Shown: positions 34,028 through 43,592 of the stretch, one piece after another
How positions within the stretch are numbered: position 1 is the stretch's first letter
Layout of the letters: each line of letters starts with the position of its first letter
Assembly: GCF_050586345.1 (NCBI RefSeq)
Contig: NZ_JBOCEF010000012.1
Location: forward strand, 31,106 to 95,105
DNA from: JBOCEF01 sp050586345
GTDB lineage: Bacteria > Pseudomonadota > Alphaproteobacteria > Rhodobacterales > Rhodobacteraceae
Reading direction: 5' to 3'
Length of the DNA: 64,000 nucleotides
Made by a program: the position numbers and the translations under genes
Notes under the pieces: model-generated
Told to the model about the DNA's origin: nothing
The model's input: the letters and a program-made list of their open reading frames with translations, nothing else
Databases searched by the model: none

Positions 34028-37000
34028 TTACATCGTCGCGTAGGGATCGTGGAAGGCCATGCCCATCGCGGTGCCCGCCTGGTCGAAGGCGAGCCAGTCG
34101 AGATCCTCGGCGATATGCACCGTCTCCTTGTCGAGGGTCTGGTCCTCCTCGATCCTCACCACCGGCCCCGGGCCGCCCGCGCCGACGCCGCGCGCCCAGG
34201 CCGGGTCCATGCCGTTGAGGCTGCTCAGCTGCGCCAGCGCATGCGCGGCGCCCGGATCGAAGGCCGAGACGGCCAGCGCGTCGGGGTTGGAATCCGCCGT
34301 CGCCCCCGCCACCGCCTCGAACAGGAAGTCGTCGCCCCGGCCCGCGCCGGTCTCGATCGCCACCCAGCCGACCGTCTCGACCGCGTGGCCGGACTTGTTG
34401 AGCTTCTCCTCCTCCTGCATCGCGATGTCGAAGCCGTCGGTGTCCGAGCCGCCGATGCGGGTGGTCACGAAGTCGATGCCGTTCAGCGTCTGCACCTGCG
34501 CGAACACCGCCGGGCGGTCGTCGAAGGCGAGGTCGTACGCCACCGCCTCGGTCCCCTTGGAGGTCAGCTTGTCCGTCTCCAGAAGCCCCGCCTGCACCAC
34601 GGTGCCGTCGGCCAGCATCCAGGTCCCGCGCTCCACCACCATGTAGGACACCTCCTCGACGGCGTGGAAGCCGTCGCCGGTGCTGTCCTCCTGCAGGCGC
34701 AGAAGCGCGCTCTCGCCGCTGATGCCGCCGATCCGCACCGCCACCGGCGCGCGGCCCTCGGCGGTCGCGACGAAGGCGATCAGCACCGGGTCGAGATACT
34801 GGTTCTCGAACGTGATCTCGGTGAACTCGTGGTTCAGCGCCACCGTCCCGACCTCGAGCACGTCGACCAGCTCCGTCGCGTACATCACGCCGCTGCGGTT
34901 GAAGGCGGCCCAGCCGATCTCCTCGACCGAGTGGAAGAGCTCGGCATCCGTGCTGACATCCTCCTCCACGAAGGCCCAGAACCCGCGCGGGAGCTGCGCG
35001 GACCCGCGCGCATGGGCCGGGTCGGCGCCGGTATAGCTCTGGAGCGCGGCCAGCACCGGCGCGCCGCCGGGAACGTCGATCCAGTCATAGGACGCGCCGC
35101 CGCCGAGATGGTCGGCGTTCAGCACGCCCGCCTCCCAGGTCCAGCCGCTCGCGCCGCCCGCGCCGGTCTCGAACGCGATCCAGCCGATGGTCTCGGTCGC
35201 GTGGCCGGGGGCGCCGCCCTCCTCCTCCTGCATCGTGATGCCGAAGCCGTCGGCGGTGAGCCCCGAGACGCGGGTGTTCACATAGGCCGGGCCGTTCTCG
35301 GTCATCACCTGGCTGAGCAGCGCGGGCGCATCGCCCATCAGGCCCGAGAGGCCGACCTGGGTGAAGCCGTTCTCGGCGGTGCGGGAGGTGTCGAGCGTCC
35401 CCGCCTCCAGCACCGTGCCGTCGGGCAGCATCCAGGTCCCGGCCTCGACCACCATGTATGTGACCTCTTCGGCGATATGCCCGCCATCGAGGCCGTCGGG
35501 CTCCTGCAGGTGCATGATCGCGCCGTCCGCGGTGACGTTCGACATGCGCACGGTCACCGCCTGCGCGCCGTTGACCGAGTTCACGAAGGCCACCGCCACC
35601 GGGTTCTCATAGCTGTTGGCGAAGTCGATCTGCACCGGCGTGGTGTCGAGGCTGGTGGTGAAGACCTCGAACACCGGCTCGACCAGGGCGTCGCCGGCAT
35701 GGGCGATCTCGAACCCGTATTCCCCGGCGGGCGCGGCGCCGTCGCCGCGCACGCGCATGAAATAGGTCCCGTCCTCGGGGACGGTGAAGCCCTCGCGCAG
35801 CTGCTCCCCCGGGGCGCCCGGGCCGAAGCCGGCCACCGGCCGCCCGAAGCCGTCGAGCAGGTCCAGCGTCACCGGCCCGTAAGAGTCTCTGGACAGGTAG
35901 CTCTCCAGCTCGTAGCCGCGCCTGGCGCGCAGCTCGACCGTGAACCAGTCCTCGTCGCCCGGGGTCTCGATATAGCCATAGGCCTCGTCCCCGCGCAGCA
36001 CCGCGGTGGCCGAGGCGCCGTCATCGCCATGGTCGTCGGCGACCGTCGCGGCGACGGTGTAGCCGCCGTCGCCGCCCTCGGGCCCGGCGCCGGCCGAGAC
36101 GTAGTGGACGCGGGTTCTGTCGGCGGTGAAGCTCAGCGCCGCGTCCAGCCCGCCCGCGCCGCCGTCGGCCTCGGCCTCGGGCGAGCTGGAGCCGTCATAG
36201 ATCCGCAGGTAGGGATCGTAGAGCGCGCCGCCCCCGCCAGACTGGCCGATCACCGAGAAATCGTAGGTCAGCCCTTCGAAGAGCTGCACGGCGAACCAGT
36301 CCTCGTCGCCCTCGAACTCGATCATCCCGGTCGCGGCGTCGCCGATGGGCAGCACGCCGAGGGTGGTTTCGTCGCCCGCGTAGTCGTCCTCGACCACGGT
36401 GATCTGGCGTATGTTCGACCCGTGGGCGGCCGGGTCGAAGCCCGGCACGGCGCCCATCGGGTCGGGCAGCAGGCCGACCCAGTAGGTCCCGGGCGCGATC
36501 CCCGCGGCGGCGAGGTCGAAGGCGGCGTCCGTGTATCCGAACGTCATCGCGCCGGGGGCGAGCGGGTCGGTCCGCACCGTCGACCACAGCGCCGTGTCGG
36601 CCTCGGTGATGATGTCGTTGTCGGAGAGGTAGAGCGTGCTCTTCCACGTCTCCAGCGCGCCGTCGCCGGTGTTGTGCATCTCCCACGCGCCGGCGATGTC
36701 GAAGCCCGCGGCCCAGGTGTAGGTGTTGAAGGACAGGTTGCGCGCATCGGGGCTGGGCAGGGGGGTGCTCGCCGCCGACAGCAGGTAGTGGCCCGTATGG
36801 ATGGTCTCGGCCCCGACCTCGATGTAGTGCCGCCCCGTGGTCTCGGCGACATAGGTCATGACGGGGTGCGGGCTTCCGTCGGCGGGGTCGGTGGCGGCCA
36901 GCGCGGCCCCCGCGGCGTCGCGGATGGTCAGCAGGCCGTTCTCGAGGCCCGCCCGGGGCCCGCCGTCGTCGGGCGCGCTCGTGTCCGGCACGGCCTCGAA

Positions 37001-39412
37001 CGTGTAGGTCGACCCGGCCACGAGGTCGACGGCGAACCAGTCGGCGTCGCCGCCCTGGTCGACCTGCCCCTCGACGGCGGCGCCGTCCACGGCGACCGCG
37101 CTCACGGTCCCGACGCCCTCGTCATGGTCGTCGCCGATCACGTACATCAGGGCCGCGGGCGTGGCGTTGTTGGCCTCGCCCAGCTCGTTCACCTGGTCGT
37201 CCCAGTCGGCGATCATCCCGACATAGTAGTCGCCGGTCTCGATCCCGAGCCCGTCGAAGAACCAGCCGTGGTAGGCGTATTCCGAGTCGCCCGGCGCGAC
37301 GCCGGGCGCCGTGAGCGAGGCGACCAGCATGTCCGAGGTCTCGATCACCCCGTCCAGCGACAGGTAGATGCCGACCTCGCTCGCGCCCGCGTAGCCCACG
37401 CCGTAATTGGCCATGATCCACTCGACCTCGATGAGCGCCTCGTCGCGCAGCGCGCTGTAGAAGTTCCAGTAAGTGAACTCGAGATCCGGGCGCAGCGTCT
37501 CGGACACGCCGATTTCATAGGTCCCGAGCTCGGAATTCGCCGCCTGCGCGGCCACCCAGAGGGTCCCGTCCGAGCTGGCGGTGAAGCTTACGCGGCTGTT
37601 GGGGCCGTCGCCCGAATTGTCGTCCGTGTAGCGCAGCGTGGTCCCGTCGGCGTCGAAGATCTCGAGATACGGATCCACCAGCGACCCATCGCCGGTCGCC
37701 ACGCCCATCATGTCGATCTCGTAGTAGCCCCCGGCCTTGACCTCGAGGGCGAACCAGTCCTCGTCCCCGGCGCGCTCCAGCTCGCCCGTCACCGTGCCGC
37801 CGGGGGTCAGGACGGCGGTCGAGCGGTCGTCGTCGTAATAGTCGTCGGAGATCAGCGTCACCTGGATGAGGTCGGAGACGTTGTTGTTCTCGTACCCTTC
37901 GTACAGCGATTGCTCGTAATCCGCGATCACCCCGAGCCAGTAGGTTCCCGAGGGCAGGCCCACGGTGTCGATGGTGAAGAAGCGCTGGTCATGCTCGGGG
38001 TTGGCGACGCCGGGCTGGATCGCGCCGGGATCGTTGTCGAAGGTCAGCAGCCGGTCGGCGTTGCTGATGGTGGTGTTGTCCGACAGGAAGAGGCCGCTGG
38101 AGAAGTTCGAGGCCGCGACCTCGCCGACATTGGTGATGTCCCAGGTCACCTCCGCGCCCGCGCCCGATCTGAGCACGTCGCCGCTGTGCAGCTTGAAGTT
38201 CTCGACGATCAGGTCCGGCTTGGGGTCCACGAGGGCCATGACCGTGTAGGTCCCCAGGTCGGCGTCGGCCGTCGTGCCCGCGGCGAGGTAGTACGTTCCG
38301 CTGAAGTCGGCGGTGTGGCGCAGCTCGCTGCCCGGGCCGCCGAGATGGCCGTCGTCGTTGATGGCGAGAATCGCGCCGCTGGGGCCGCGCAGCTCCAGCA
38401 CCGGGTCCTCCACCCGGTCGTCCCCGTCGGCGAAGAGGCGGAAGGCGTAGGTCTCGCCCGCCGTCAGGCTCACGCGGAACCAGTCGGTGTCGCCCTCGGT
38501 CTCGATCTCGCCCGTGTCCGTGCTGTTGAGGGCGAGCGTCGTGGCGTCGGCGATCGTCTCGCCGTGATCGTCGCCGATCACGGTGATCTGGATGGCCGCC
38601 GAGACGTTGTTGGTCTTGTCGATCTCGTCGATGTGGTTGGCGCCATAGCCGTCATTCGCGATCGCCGCGATCCAGTAGGTCCCCGAGGCGAGCCCGAGCC
38701 CGTCGAAGGTGAAACTCCCCTGGTCATGCTCGCGGTCGCCTTGCCCGGCCCGGAGCAGGGGGGAGGAGAGGTCGGTGGTCACGACCCTGTCGAAGAGGTC
38801 GACGGTCGGGTCCGTCGACAGGGCCAGCCTGCTGCGGAAGCCGTCCGCATCCCCGACGCCGTTATTGAAGATCCACCAGGAGACGTCGATCTCTTCGCCG
38901 TCGACCCAGGTGTAGTCGCTGATCTGCAGCTGGCTGGCGACCAGGTCGGGGCGCGTTTCGTCGGCCGTGATCACCAGGTCGAAGGTCCCCGCGCTGCTCC
39001 CCGCGCCGCCGACGTCGAGGAACATGTAGCCGGACGTCGTCGGGGTGAAATTGATCAGCGAATCGAGGGTCTTGCCGGTGTTGTCGTTGAAGTCGACCAG
39101 GACGCCGAGGCGGTCGCGCAGCCCCAGCGTCGGGTCCTTGAGGGTGTTGGCCGGGTCGGTGCTTCCGGCGACCTCGAACTTGTAGGTCACGCCCGCGGCG
39201 ACCCAGACCTTGTACCAGTCCTGGTCGGAGTCGCTGTCGATCTCGCCCGCCACCACGTCGCCGGCATAGACCAGCGCGGTCGACTTGGTGTCGTCCGGGA
39301 CGTCGGTGGCCGTGACCGCGGGGGCGGTCGCCGCGGCGCCCGGGGCGCCCGCGAGGGTCAGATCGACGGTGGGAAAATCGAAGGCGGCGTCGAAATCGTC
39401 GGTCATGGTCAT
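34028..39412 (-). CDS. Giant PPC/CARDB repeat surface or secreted protein
   Basis: A 1794-residue acidic protein. Six pre-peptidase C-terminal (PPC) domains, each starting near a DDHG/DDY motif and holding GDEDWF-like cores, begin at about residues 45, 279, 520, 760, 1005 and 1124. Four CARDB-type beta domains (RPDLEF..., KPDLIV...) lie between the first five. The end is two copies of a roughly 270-residue module starting FANSYENPVAVAF (about 1262) and FENQYLDPVLIAF (about 1534). There is no Sec signal peptide and no GGxGxD repeats; the N-terminus is acidic (MTDDFDAAFDFP). Export by type I secretion or surface binding is inferred. GGGGA is best spaced for the second ATG (39406). Confidence 0.88.
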   Translation of the reverse strand: MTMTDDFDAAFDFPTVDLTLAGAPGAAATAPAVTATDVPDDTKSTALVYAGDVVAGEIDSDSDQDWYKVWVAAGVTYKFEVAGSTDPANTLKDPTLGLRDRLGVLVDFNDNTGKTLDSLINFTPTTSGYMFLDVGGAGSSAGTFDLVITADETRPDLVASQLQISDYTWVDGEEIDVSWWIFNNGVGDADGFRSRLALSTDPTVDLFDRVVTTDLSSPLLRAGQGDREHDQGSFTFDGLGLASGTYWIAAIANDGYGANHIDEIDKTNNVSAAIQITVIGDDHGETIADATTLALNSTDTGEIETEGDTDWFRVSLTAGETYAFRLFADGDDRVEDPVLELRGPSGAILAINDDGHLGGPGSELRHTADFSGTYYLAAGTTADADLGTYTVMALVDPKPDLIVENFKLHSGDVLRSGAGAEVTWDITNVGEVAASNFSSGLFLSDNTTISNADRLLTFDNDPGAIQPGVANPEHDQRFFTIDTVGLPSGTYWLGVIADYEQSLYEGYENNNVSDLIQVTLISDDYYDDDRSTAVLTPGGTVTGELERAGDEDWFALEVKAGGYYEIDMMGVATGDGSLVDPYLEIFDADGTTLRYTDDNSGDGPNSRVSFTASSDGTLWVAAQAANSELGTYEIGVSETLRPDLEFTYWNFYSALRDEALIEVEWIMANYGVGYAGASEVGIYLSLDGVIETSDMLVASLTAPGVAPGDSEYAYHGWFFDGLGIETGDYYVGMIADWDDQVNELGEANNATPAALMYVIGDDHDEGVGTVSAVAVDGAAVEGQVDQGGDADWFAVDLVAGSTYTFEAVPDTSAPDDGGPRAGLENGLLTIRDAAGAALAATDPADGSPHPVMTYVAETTGRHYIEVGAETIHTGHYLLSAASTPLPSPDARNLSFNTYTWAAGFDIAGAWEMHNTGDGALETWKSTLYLSDNDIITEADTALWSTVRTDPLAPGAMTFGYTDAAFDLAAAGIAPGTYWVGLLPDPMGAVPGFDPAAHGSNIRQITVVEDDYAGDETTLGVLPIGDAATGMIEFEGDEDWFAVQLFEGLTYDFSVIGQSGGGGALYDPYLRIYDGSSSPEAEADGGAGGLDAALSFTADRTRVHYVSAGAGPEGGDGGYTVAATVADDHGDDGASATAVLRGDEAYGYIETPGDEDWFTVELRARRGYELESYLSRDSYGPVTLDLLDGFGRPVAGFGPGAPGEQLREGFTVPEDGTYFMRVRGDGAAPAGEYGFEIAHAGDALVEPVFEVFTTSLDTTPVQIDFANSYENPVAVAFVNSVNGAQAVTVRMSNVTADGAIMHLQEPDGLDGGHIAEEVTYMVVEAGTWMLPDGTVLEAGTLDTSRTAENGFTQVGLSGLMGDAPALLSQVMTENGPAYVNTRVSGLTADGFGITMQEEEGGAPGHATETIGWIAFETGAGGASGWTWEAGVLNADHLGGGASYDWIDVPGGAPVLAALQSYTGADPAHARGSAQLPRGFWAFVEEDVSTDAELFHSVEEIGWAAFNRSGVMYATELVDVLEVGTVALNHEFTEITFENQYLDPVLIAFVATAEGRAPVAVRIGGISGESALLRLQEDSTGDGFHAVEEVSYMVVERGTWMLADGTVVQAGLLETDKLTSKGTEAVAYDLAFDDRPAVFAQVQTLNGIDFVTTRIGGSDTDGFDIAMQEEEKLNKSGHAVETVGWVAIETGAGRGDDFLFEAVAGATADSNPDALAVSAFDPGAAHALAQLSSLNGMDPAWARGVGAGGPGPVVRIEEDQTLDKETVHIAEDLDWLAFDQAGTAMGMAFHDPYATM

Positions 39413-39725
39413 CCCCGCGGCCTGCGCGGGGGCAGGGCCTGAATGCGCGTCGGCGCCCGGCCGCCTTGGGGCGGAGCGGGCGCGACGAGGTTCAAATCTG
39501 TCGGGGAATTACACGGGGGTGCCGGGGGGCTGTCAATAAAACCGCGCCAAGGCGTCGGGTAATTCGGAAAACATTCCGTAGCGTCATCTGCATTGAATTG
39601 AGAAAAAGCGGCGATCAACGGCGGCGCTGCGGCGGAAATACGGCGAAATCCGGGCGGTGCGGCGGGCGCCCTCCGGGAGGGACGGGCGTCCGCCGCAAGT
39701 GTTCTCAATCAATGCGGGAGGCGAG
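39413..39725. other. Gap upstream of giant protein, with inverted repeat
   Basis: A 313-bp gap between two minus-strand genes. GCATTGAATTGAGAA (from 39590) is matched by the inverted copy TTCTCAATCAATGC (39702-39715), differing by one inserted base, about 96 bp apart. Ends of a small defective element or a long stem are both possible. No gene seen; the AT-rich part 39540-39605 probably holds the promoter of the giant gene. Confidence 0.5.
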
Positions 39726-40694
39726 TCACTCGAATTCCATCTCCGCGAAGACCACGCCCGCGTTCTTCGTGGCCAGTTCCTCGAAGGTGTCGAGGTGTTC
39801 CCAGGCCGACTGGTCCACGTAATAGGCGTCCGCCAGCGTGCCCCCGGCCTCGAGATGCGCGCCCACCTTGGCGCGCAGGTCGGCGATGTAGTCGACGGTG
39901 CCGTGGCGGACCACCTCCATGGTCGTGGGGTGGCCGTGGCCGGGCACGACATGCTCGGCGCCCAGCGGCTCGAGCGCCTCCTCCCAGGTCTCCAGCCAGC
40001 AGGAGGTGCAGGTGTCCGAGAAGATCGGCGGCATGCGCTCGTGGAAGGCGATGTCGCCGGCGATCACCACCTTCTTCTCCGGGATCCAGACCGAGATGTC
40101 GCCCGGGCTGTGCGCAGGGCCGAGATGCAGGACCTCGATCCGCATGTCGCCCATCTCGACGATGTACTCGTCCTCGAAGGTGATGGTCGGGCCCTGCACG
40201 CGGGTGTCGAGGGCATGGGCGGCGTTCACGCGCTTCATGCGCTCGAGCCCGCCGGGCCCGCGGTCCTCGAACTCCTCCGCCGCCTCGACATGGGCCAGAA
40301 CCTCGACCCCCTGGTCGACCCAGTAGCCGTTGCCGAGCATGGCGTGGCCCTGGCCGTTCTCGTTGATCACCAGCTTCACCGGCTGGTCGGTGATCGCCTT
40401 GATCTCCTCGTGCAGCGCGGCGGCGAGGGCGTTGTTGGCGCCGGCATTGACCACCACGACCCCGTCGCCGGTGATGATGAAGGACAGGTTGTTGTTGTGG
40501 CCCGCATTCGCCTCGGTCGGCGGCGCGGTGGCGCCGATGGAGGACCAGACCCCGGCGGCGAGCTCGACCGGTTTCGAATAGAGCGCCGATTGCGGGTACT
40601 GGTCGGGGATGTCCTCGCTGGCCATGGCCGGGGCGGCGACGGCCAGGGCCACGGGGGCGGCTGTGGCGAGCAGGGCGGCGAGGGGGGCTTTCAT
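39726..40694 (-). CDS. Periplasmic metallo-beta-lactamase-fold protein with altered metal site
   Basis: A 322-residue protein from ATG 40694 (GGAGGA upstream) with a signal peptide (APLAALLATAAPVALA...APAMA). The MBL fold is clear: NNNLSFIITGDGVVVVNAG, LHLGPAHSPGDISVWIPEKK, VVIAGDIAFHERMPP, VVPGHGHPT. The first metal motif HxHxDH is replaced by NENGQGH, keeping only the last His, while the later His, Asp and His ligands remain. It may bind one metal or act differently from hydrolases such as SoxH-like or quinoprotein-associated relatives. A CTSC pair near residue 230 is unusual. Confidence 0.83.
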   Translation of the reverse strand: MKAPLAALLATAAPVALAVAAPAMASEDIPDQYPQSALYSKPVELAAGVWSSIGATAPPTEANAGHNNNLSFIITGDGVVVVNAGANNALAAALHEEIKAITDQPVKLVINENGQGHAMLGNGYWVDQGVEVLAHVEAAEEFEDRGPGGLERMKRVNAAHALDTRVQGPTITFEDEYIVEMGDMRIEVLHLGPAHSPGDISVWIPEKKVVIAGDIAFHERMPPIFSDTCTSCWLETWEEALEPLGAEHVVPGHGHPTTMEVVRHGTVDYIADLRAKVGAHLEAGGTLADAYYVDQSAWEHLDTFEELATKNAGVVFAEMEFE

Positions 40695-40733
40695 GGGCGG
40701 ATCCTCCGGGCTGGTCCTTGGGACGCTTGTTAC

Positions 40734-40762
40734 ATGCACGTATTCATACCGATAAATGCACG
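40734..40762. promoter_or_regulatory. Direct ATGCACG repeats in a divergent promoter region
   Basis: ATGCACG occurs at 40734-40740 and 40756-40762, 22 bp apart (two helical turns), with AT-rich DNA between. It lies between the MBL-fold gene and the divergent VPLPA-CTERM gene. Paired TTTCACC motifs follow near 40847 and 40863. Binding protein unknown. Confidence 0.4.
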
Positions 40763-40883
40763 GGAGGGGAGTGTGAAAATGCGTGGGGCCGGAGGTGGCT
40801 TCGGGTGTCATTAATGTTTGATGAATGTCGACCGGCTGGTTAACGTTTCACCGTTTGCGAATATTTCACCGGAGAGCCGCCCG

Positions 40884-41549
40884 ATGCGTTCCCTGACCCT
40901 GACCCTCGCCCTTTGCCTGTCCGCCGCCGCCGCCGCGCCCGCCGCCGCGGCCTCCTGGACCTATGACTGGGAGAGCACGGTGACCGGCGTCACCGCCTCG
41001 AGCTTCCTGGGGGTGAGCGTGGGCGACACGATCACCGGGTCCTTCACGCTCGACGACGCGGCGACGCCCTCTGGCCTGCCGACCACCTCGGGCGCGGGCG
41101 TGGTCTATGGCGCGGACGTGTTCACCGCCTTCTCGACCTCGGCCACCGGCGCGGTGGCTGTGGGCGCGGGCAGCGAGCTGAACGTCGGCGACGACTGGCT
41201 GTATCGTCCGACCGTCGTCACCGCGTTCTGGCGCGATGGGTGGAACCTGGTGATCTCCACGACGCTGGACGGCGTGTCGGGGACCATCTCCTGGAACGTG
41301 GCCGACAACATCGCGCGCAACAATCCGCCGGATGACGACGTGGTCAGCAGCCTCGACATCGGGGCGGCGCCGATCCTGGCCAATGCGTCCAACGTCTCGG
41401 TGATCTTCGACTTCCCGGGGCTGGAGAGCTTCTCGGGCGCGATCTCCGCTGTCGCGGCCCCGTCTGACGTGCCGCTGCCCGCGGGCGCGGCGCTGCTGCC
41501 CGCCGCGCTGGCGGGCCTCGCCGTCGCCGGGCGCCGCCGCGGGGCCTGA
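40884..41549 (+). CDS. VPLPA-CTERM sorting-domain exported protein
   Basis: A 221-residue protein from ATG 40884 behind GGAGAG. Signal peptide MRSLTLTLALCLSAAAAAPA, a beta-rich body (TYDWESTVTGVTASSF), and the C-terminal tripartite tail VPLPAGAALLPAALAGLAVA followed by RRR. This is the VPLPA-CTERM signal, processed by an exosortase-type enzyme that is not in the window. Surface or extracellular matrix role inferred. Confidence 0.87.
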   Translation: MRSLTLTLALCLSAAAAAPAAAASWTYDWESTVTGVTASSFLGVSVGDTITGSFTLDDAATPSGLPTTSGAGVVYGADVFTAFSTSATGAVAVGAGSELNVGDDWLYRPTVVTAFWRDGWNLVISTTLDGVSGTISWNVADNIARNNPPDDDVVSSLDIGAAPILANASNVSVIFDFPGLESFSGAISAVAAPSDVPLPAGAALLPAALAGLAVAGRRRGA

Positions 41550-41595
41550 GACGGCGGCAAGCGGGCCCTCCTTGACCCGGGGCAAGCGGGGGCGC

Positions 41596-41632
41596 GATCC
41601 TGCGCCCATGTCCCGCCCCGCATCGCCCCCGG
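41596..41632. repeat. 37-bp direct repeat, copy 1
   Basis: Matches 43556-43592 with one mismatch. Copy 2 contains the start codon and first codons of the GNAT gene; copy 1 has the same ATG context but no gene follows. The pair brackets the GT-C membrane gene. Confidence 0.85.
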
Positions 41633-41659
41633 GCGCCTCCCCCGGTCATCCCTCCCCGG

Positions 41660-43372
41660 TCACTCCTCCCGGGGGCACAACTGCGCCAGCAGCGCGTGAC
41701 AGTCGCTGACCGCCGACCCCCCGGGCAGGGCGGAGAGCAGGTCCGGCCGGTCGCGGCGCAGCAGCGTGTTCAGCCACAGGGTCTCGCCCTCCGCCATCCC
41801 GGCGGGGATGGACACGCACAGATACGCCGCCTGCAGCTCCGCCTCGATCGGGCGGATCCGGCGCGACATCACCTCGGCCTCGCTGGTGCAGTCCGGCGTC
41901 TCGGCCCCGGGGGCCGGGAAGCGCCAGGGCATCGCCCGCGGGAACCACAGCTGCACCGCCGGGGCGTCCGGCCCCAGCAGGTCGCCGAGCGATTCCGTCC
42001 CCCACTTGTTGCGCCGCTCCGGGTCCTTCGGGGCATGCGCCATCCCGGCGTGGTTCAGCCCGCGGCCGTCCAGCACCGGCAGCCGGGTGTAGAGCGCGAG
42101 CGCGCCGACGTCGTCGGCCGCGACCGCGGCGCCGGGGGGCAGGATCTCGGCCAGCTTCTCGGCCCCGATGCGCGAGCCGGAGAGGAACCGGCCCAGCAGC
42201 CGGTCCTGCGGCGACGGCTCCTCGGCCATGAGCGTCGCGACGCCCCTGAGAACCGGCGGGGTCGAGGGCAGGAGCGTGTCCTGCCGCGTCGCCGCGAGCG
42301 CGAGAAGCGCGACGAGGCCGACCCGCAGCCGGCCGCGCAGCCGGTCCAGCAGCAGCGCCACGTCGATGGCGAGCAGCGGCACGACCGGCAGCATGAACCG
42401 GAAGCCATGGTGCGAATCCCCGCCCGCGGCGATCACCACCGCGACCTGCCCGGCGATGAACATCAGCCGCAGCCGCGCGCCCGCGACGCCCGCCTGCACG
42501 TTGGCCAGCGTCGCGAGGGTCAGCAGCCCGCCGCCCAGCAGCAGCCAGCCATGGACATAGCGCACGCCGTCGCCCAGCTCGGACAGGTGCGAGGCCGCGC
42601 GCTTGGCGTAGAAGGTGTTGGGCAGCGGCTGCCCGAAGCTGTCCAGCCGCCAGAGGGTCAGCGCGCCGACCAGCGCCGCCAGCCCCAGCGCCACGACGGC
42701 GAAGGCGCGCCAGTCGGTCGCCCCCCCCGCGCGCGCCGCGGCCGGGGCGGGGGGGGCCGGGCGTGCGGGGGGCGTGGATCCGCCGAGGGCCGTGGATCGG
42801 GCCGTCGCCTGCACCAGCGCGAAATGGGCCAGCAGGCCCGCGCTCACCAGCGCGCCCTCGGGGCGCAGCAGGATCAGCGCCGCCGCGCAGGCGGCGAAGG
42901 CCGGGCCCAGCCGCCCGCGCCCGAGCGCGTCGCGATAGGCCAGGTACACCCCGAAGAAGGCGACCGCGTAGGGCACGGCGTCGAGCCCGCCGCGCAGCCA
43001 GGTCAGCATCGGCTGGTTGAACAGCAGCACCGCCAGCCCCAGCAGCGCCGCGACCGCGCCCGCCTTGCGCGTCGCGCGCAGGAACAGCAGCGCCAGCAGC
43101 GCCAGCCCCGCCGCCTGGATCGCCACGACCGCCGCCATCGGCGCCAGGCCGAGCCGGATCAGCCCGGCCAGCATCGCGGTGTGGCCGAGGCTGGTGAACC
43201 CCTCCACCGGGGGCAGCTTCTCGTGCCAGAGGGGCAGGCCCAGCTCCACCCAGTTGCGGGCGTAGACGAGGGTGATCAGCGTGTCGTCGATCAGCCCCTT
43301 GCCGCCGATGCAGGCGAGCGCGCATAGCGGGACGAGCACGCCGAAGGCGACGAAATAACGAGGGGAAGGCAT
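41660..43372 (-). CDS. GT-C-fold polytopic membrane glycosyltransferase-like protein
   Basis: A 570-residue protein from ATG 43372 (MPSPRYFVAFGVLVPLCALA) with about ten hydrophobic helices and a C-terminal soluble part. LIDDTLITLVYARNWVELG near residue 30 holds the acidic DD motif of GT-C enzymes that use polyprenyl-phosphate sugars, and PPVEGFTSLGH follows. The GGDSHHGFRFMLPV segment and the C-terminal Cys residues resemble actinobacterial arabinosyltransferase-like proteins. Acceptor unknown. It sits alone between two 37-bp direct repeats. Confidence 0.75.
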   Translation of the reverse strand: MPSPRYFVAFGVLVPLCALACIGGKGLIDDTLITLVYARNWVELGLPLWHEKLPPVEGFTSLGHTAMLAGLIRLGLAPMAAVVAIQAAGLALLALLFLRATRKAGAVAALLGLAVLLFNQPMLTWLRGGLDAVPYAVAFFGVYLAYRDALGRGRLGPAFAACAAALILLRPEGALVSAGLLAHFALVQATARSTALGGSTPPARPAPPAPAAARAGGATDWRAFAVVALGLAALVGALTLWRLDSFGQPLPNTFYAKRAASHLSELGDGVRYVHGWLLLGGGLLTLATLANVQAGVAGARLRLMFIAGQVAVVIAAGGDSHHGFRFMLPVVPLLAIDVALLLDRLRGRLRVGLVALLALAATRQDTLLPSTPPVLRGVATLMAEEPSPQDRLLGRFLSGSRIGAEKLAEILPPGAAVAADDVGALALYTRLPVLDGRGLNHAGMAHAPKDPERRNKWGTESLGDLLGPDAPAVQLWFPRAMPWRFPAPGAETPDCTSEAEVMSRRIRPIEAELQAAYLCVSIPAGMAEGETLWLNTLLRRDRPDLLSALPGGSAVSDCHALLAQLCPREE

Positions 43373-43555
43373 CAATTGTTTCTCGGAGAAGCTTGATTAA
43401 AAAGCGCGTCTCCTTGCTTAACGGCCCGCCCCGTTGCTTTCAATTGTCGGCAGCCCGCGCGGGTCCGGAGCGGGGGCGCGCCCCGGAGGGAACGGCGGAA
43501 GGCGCCGCCGGGGCCGAGGCCCCCGACGCCGTTGACGCGGCGCCTGCGGGGCGGA

Positions 43556-43592
43556 GATCCTGCGCCCATGTCCCGCCCCGCACCGCCCCCGG
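43556..43592. repeat. 37-bp direct repeat, copy 2
   Basis: Partner of 41596-41632; the only difference is T at 41623 versus C at 43583. It covers the ribosome-binding and start region of the GNAT gene. Confidence 0.85.

Noticed and set aside
33248..39442. 2064-residue plus-strand frame across the giant PPC/CARDB gene
   Set aside because: Antisense of a real repeat protein; it also runs through NIPSNAP and ABM in the wrong frame.
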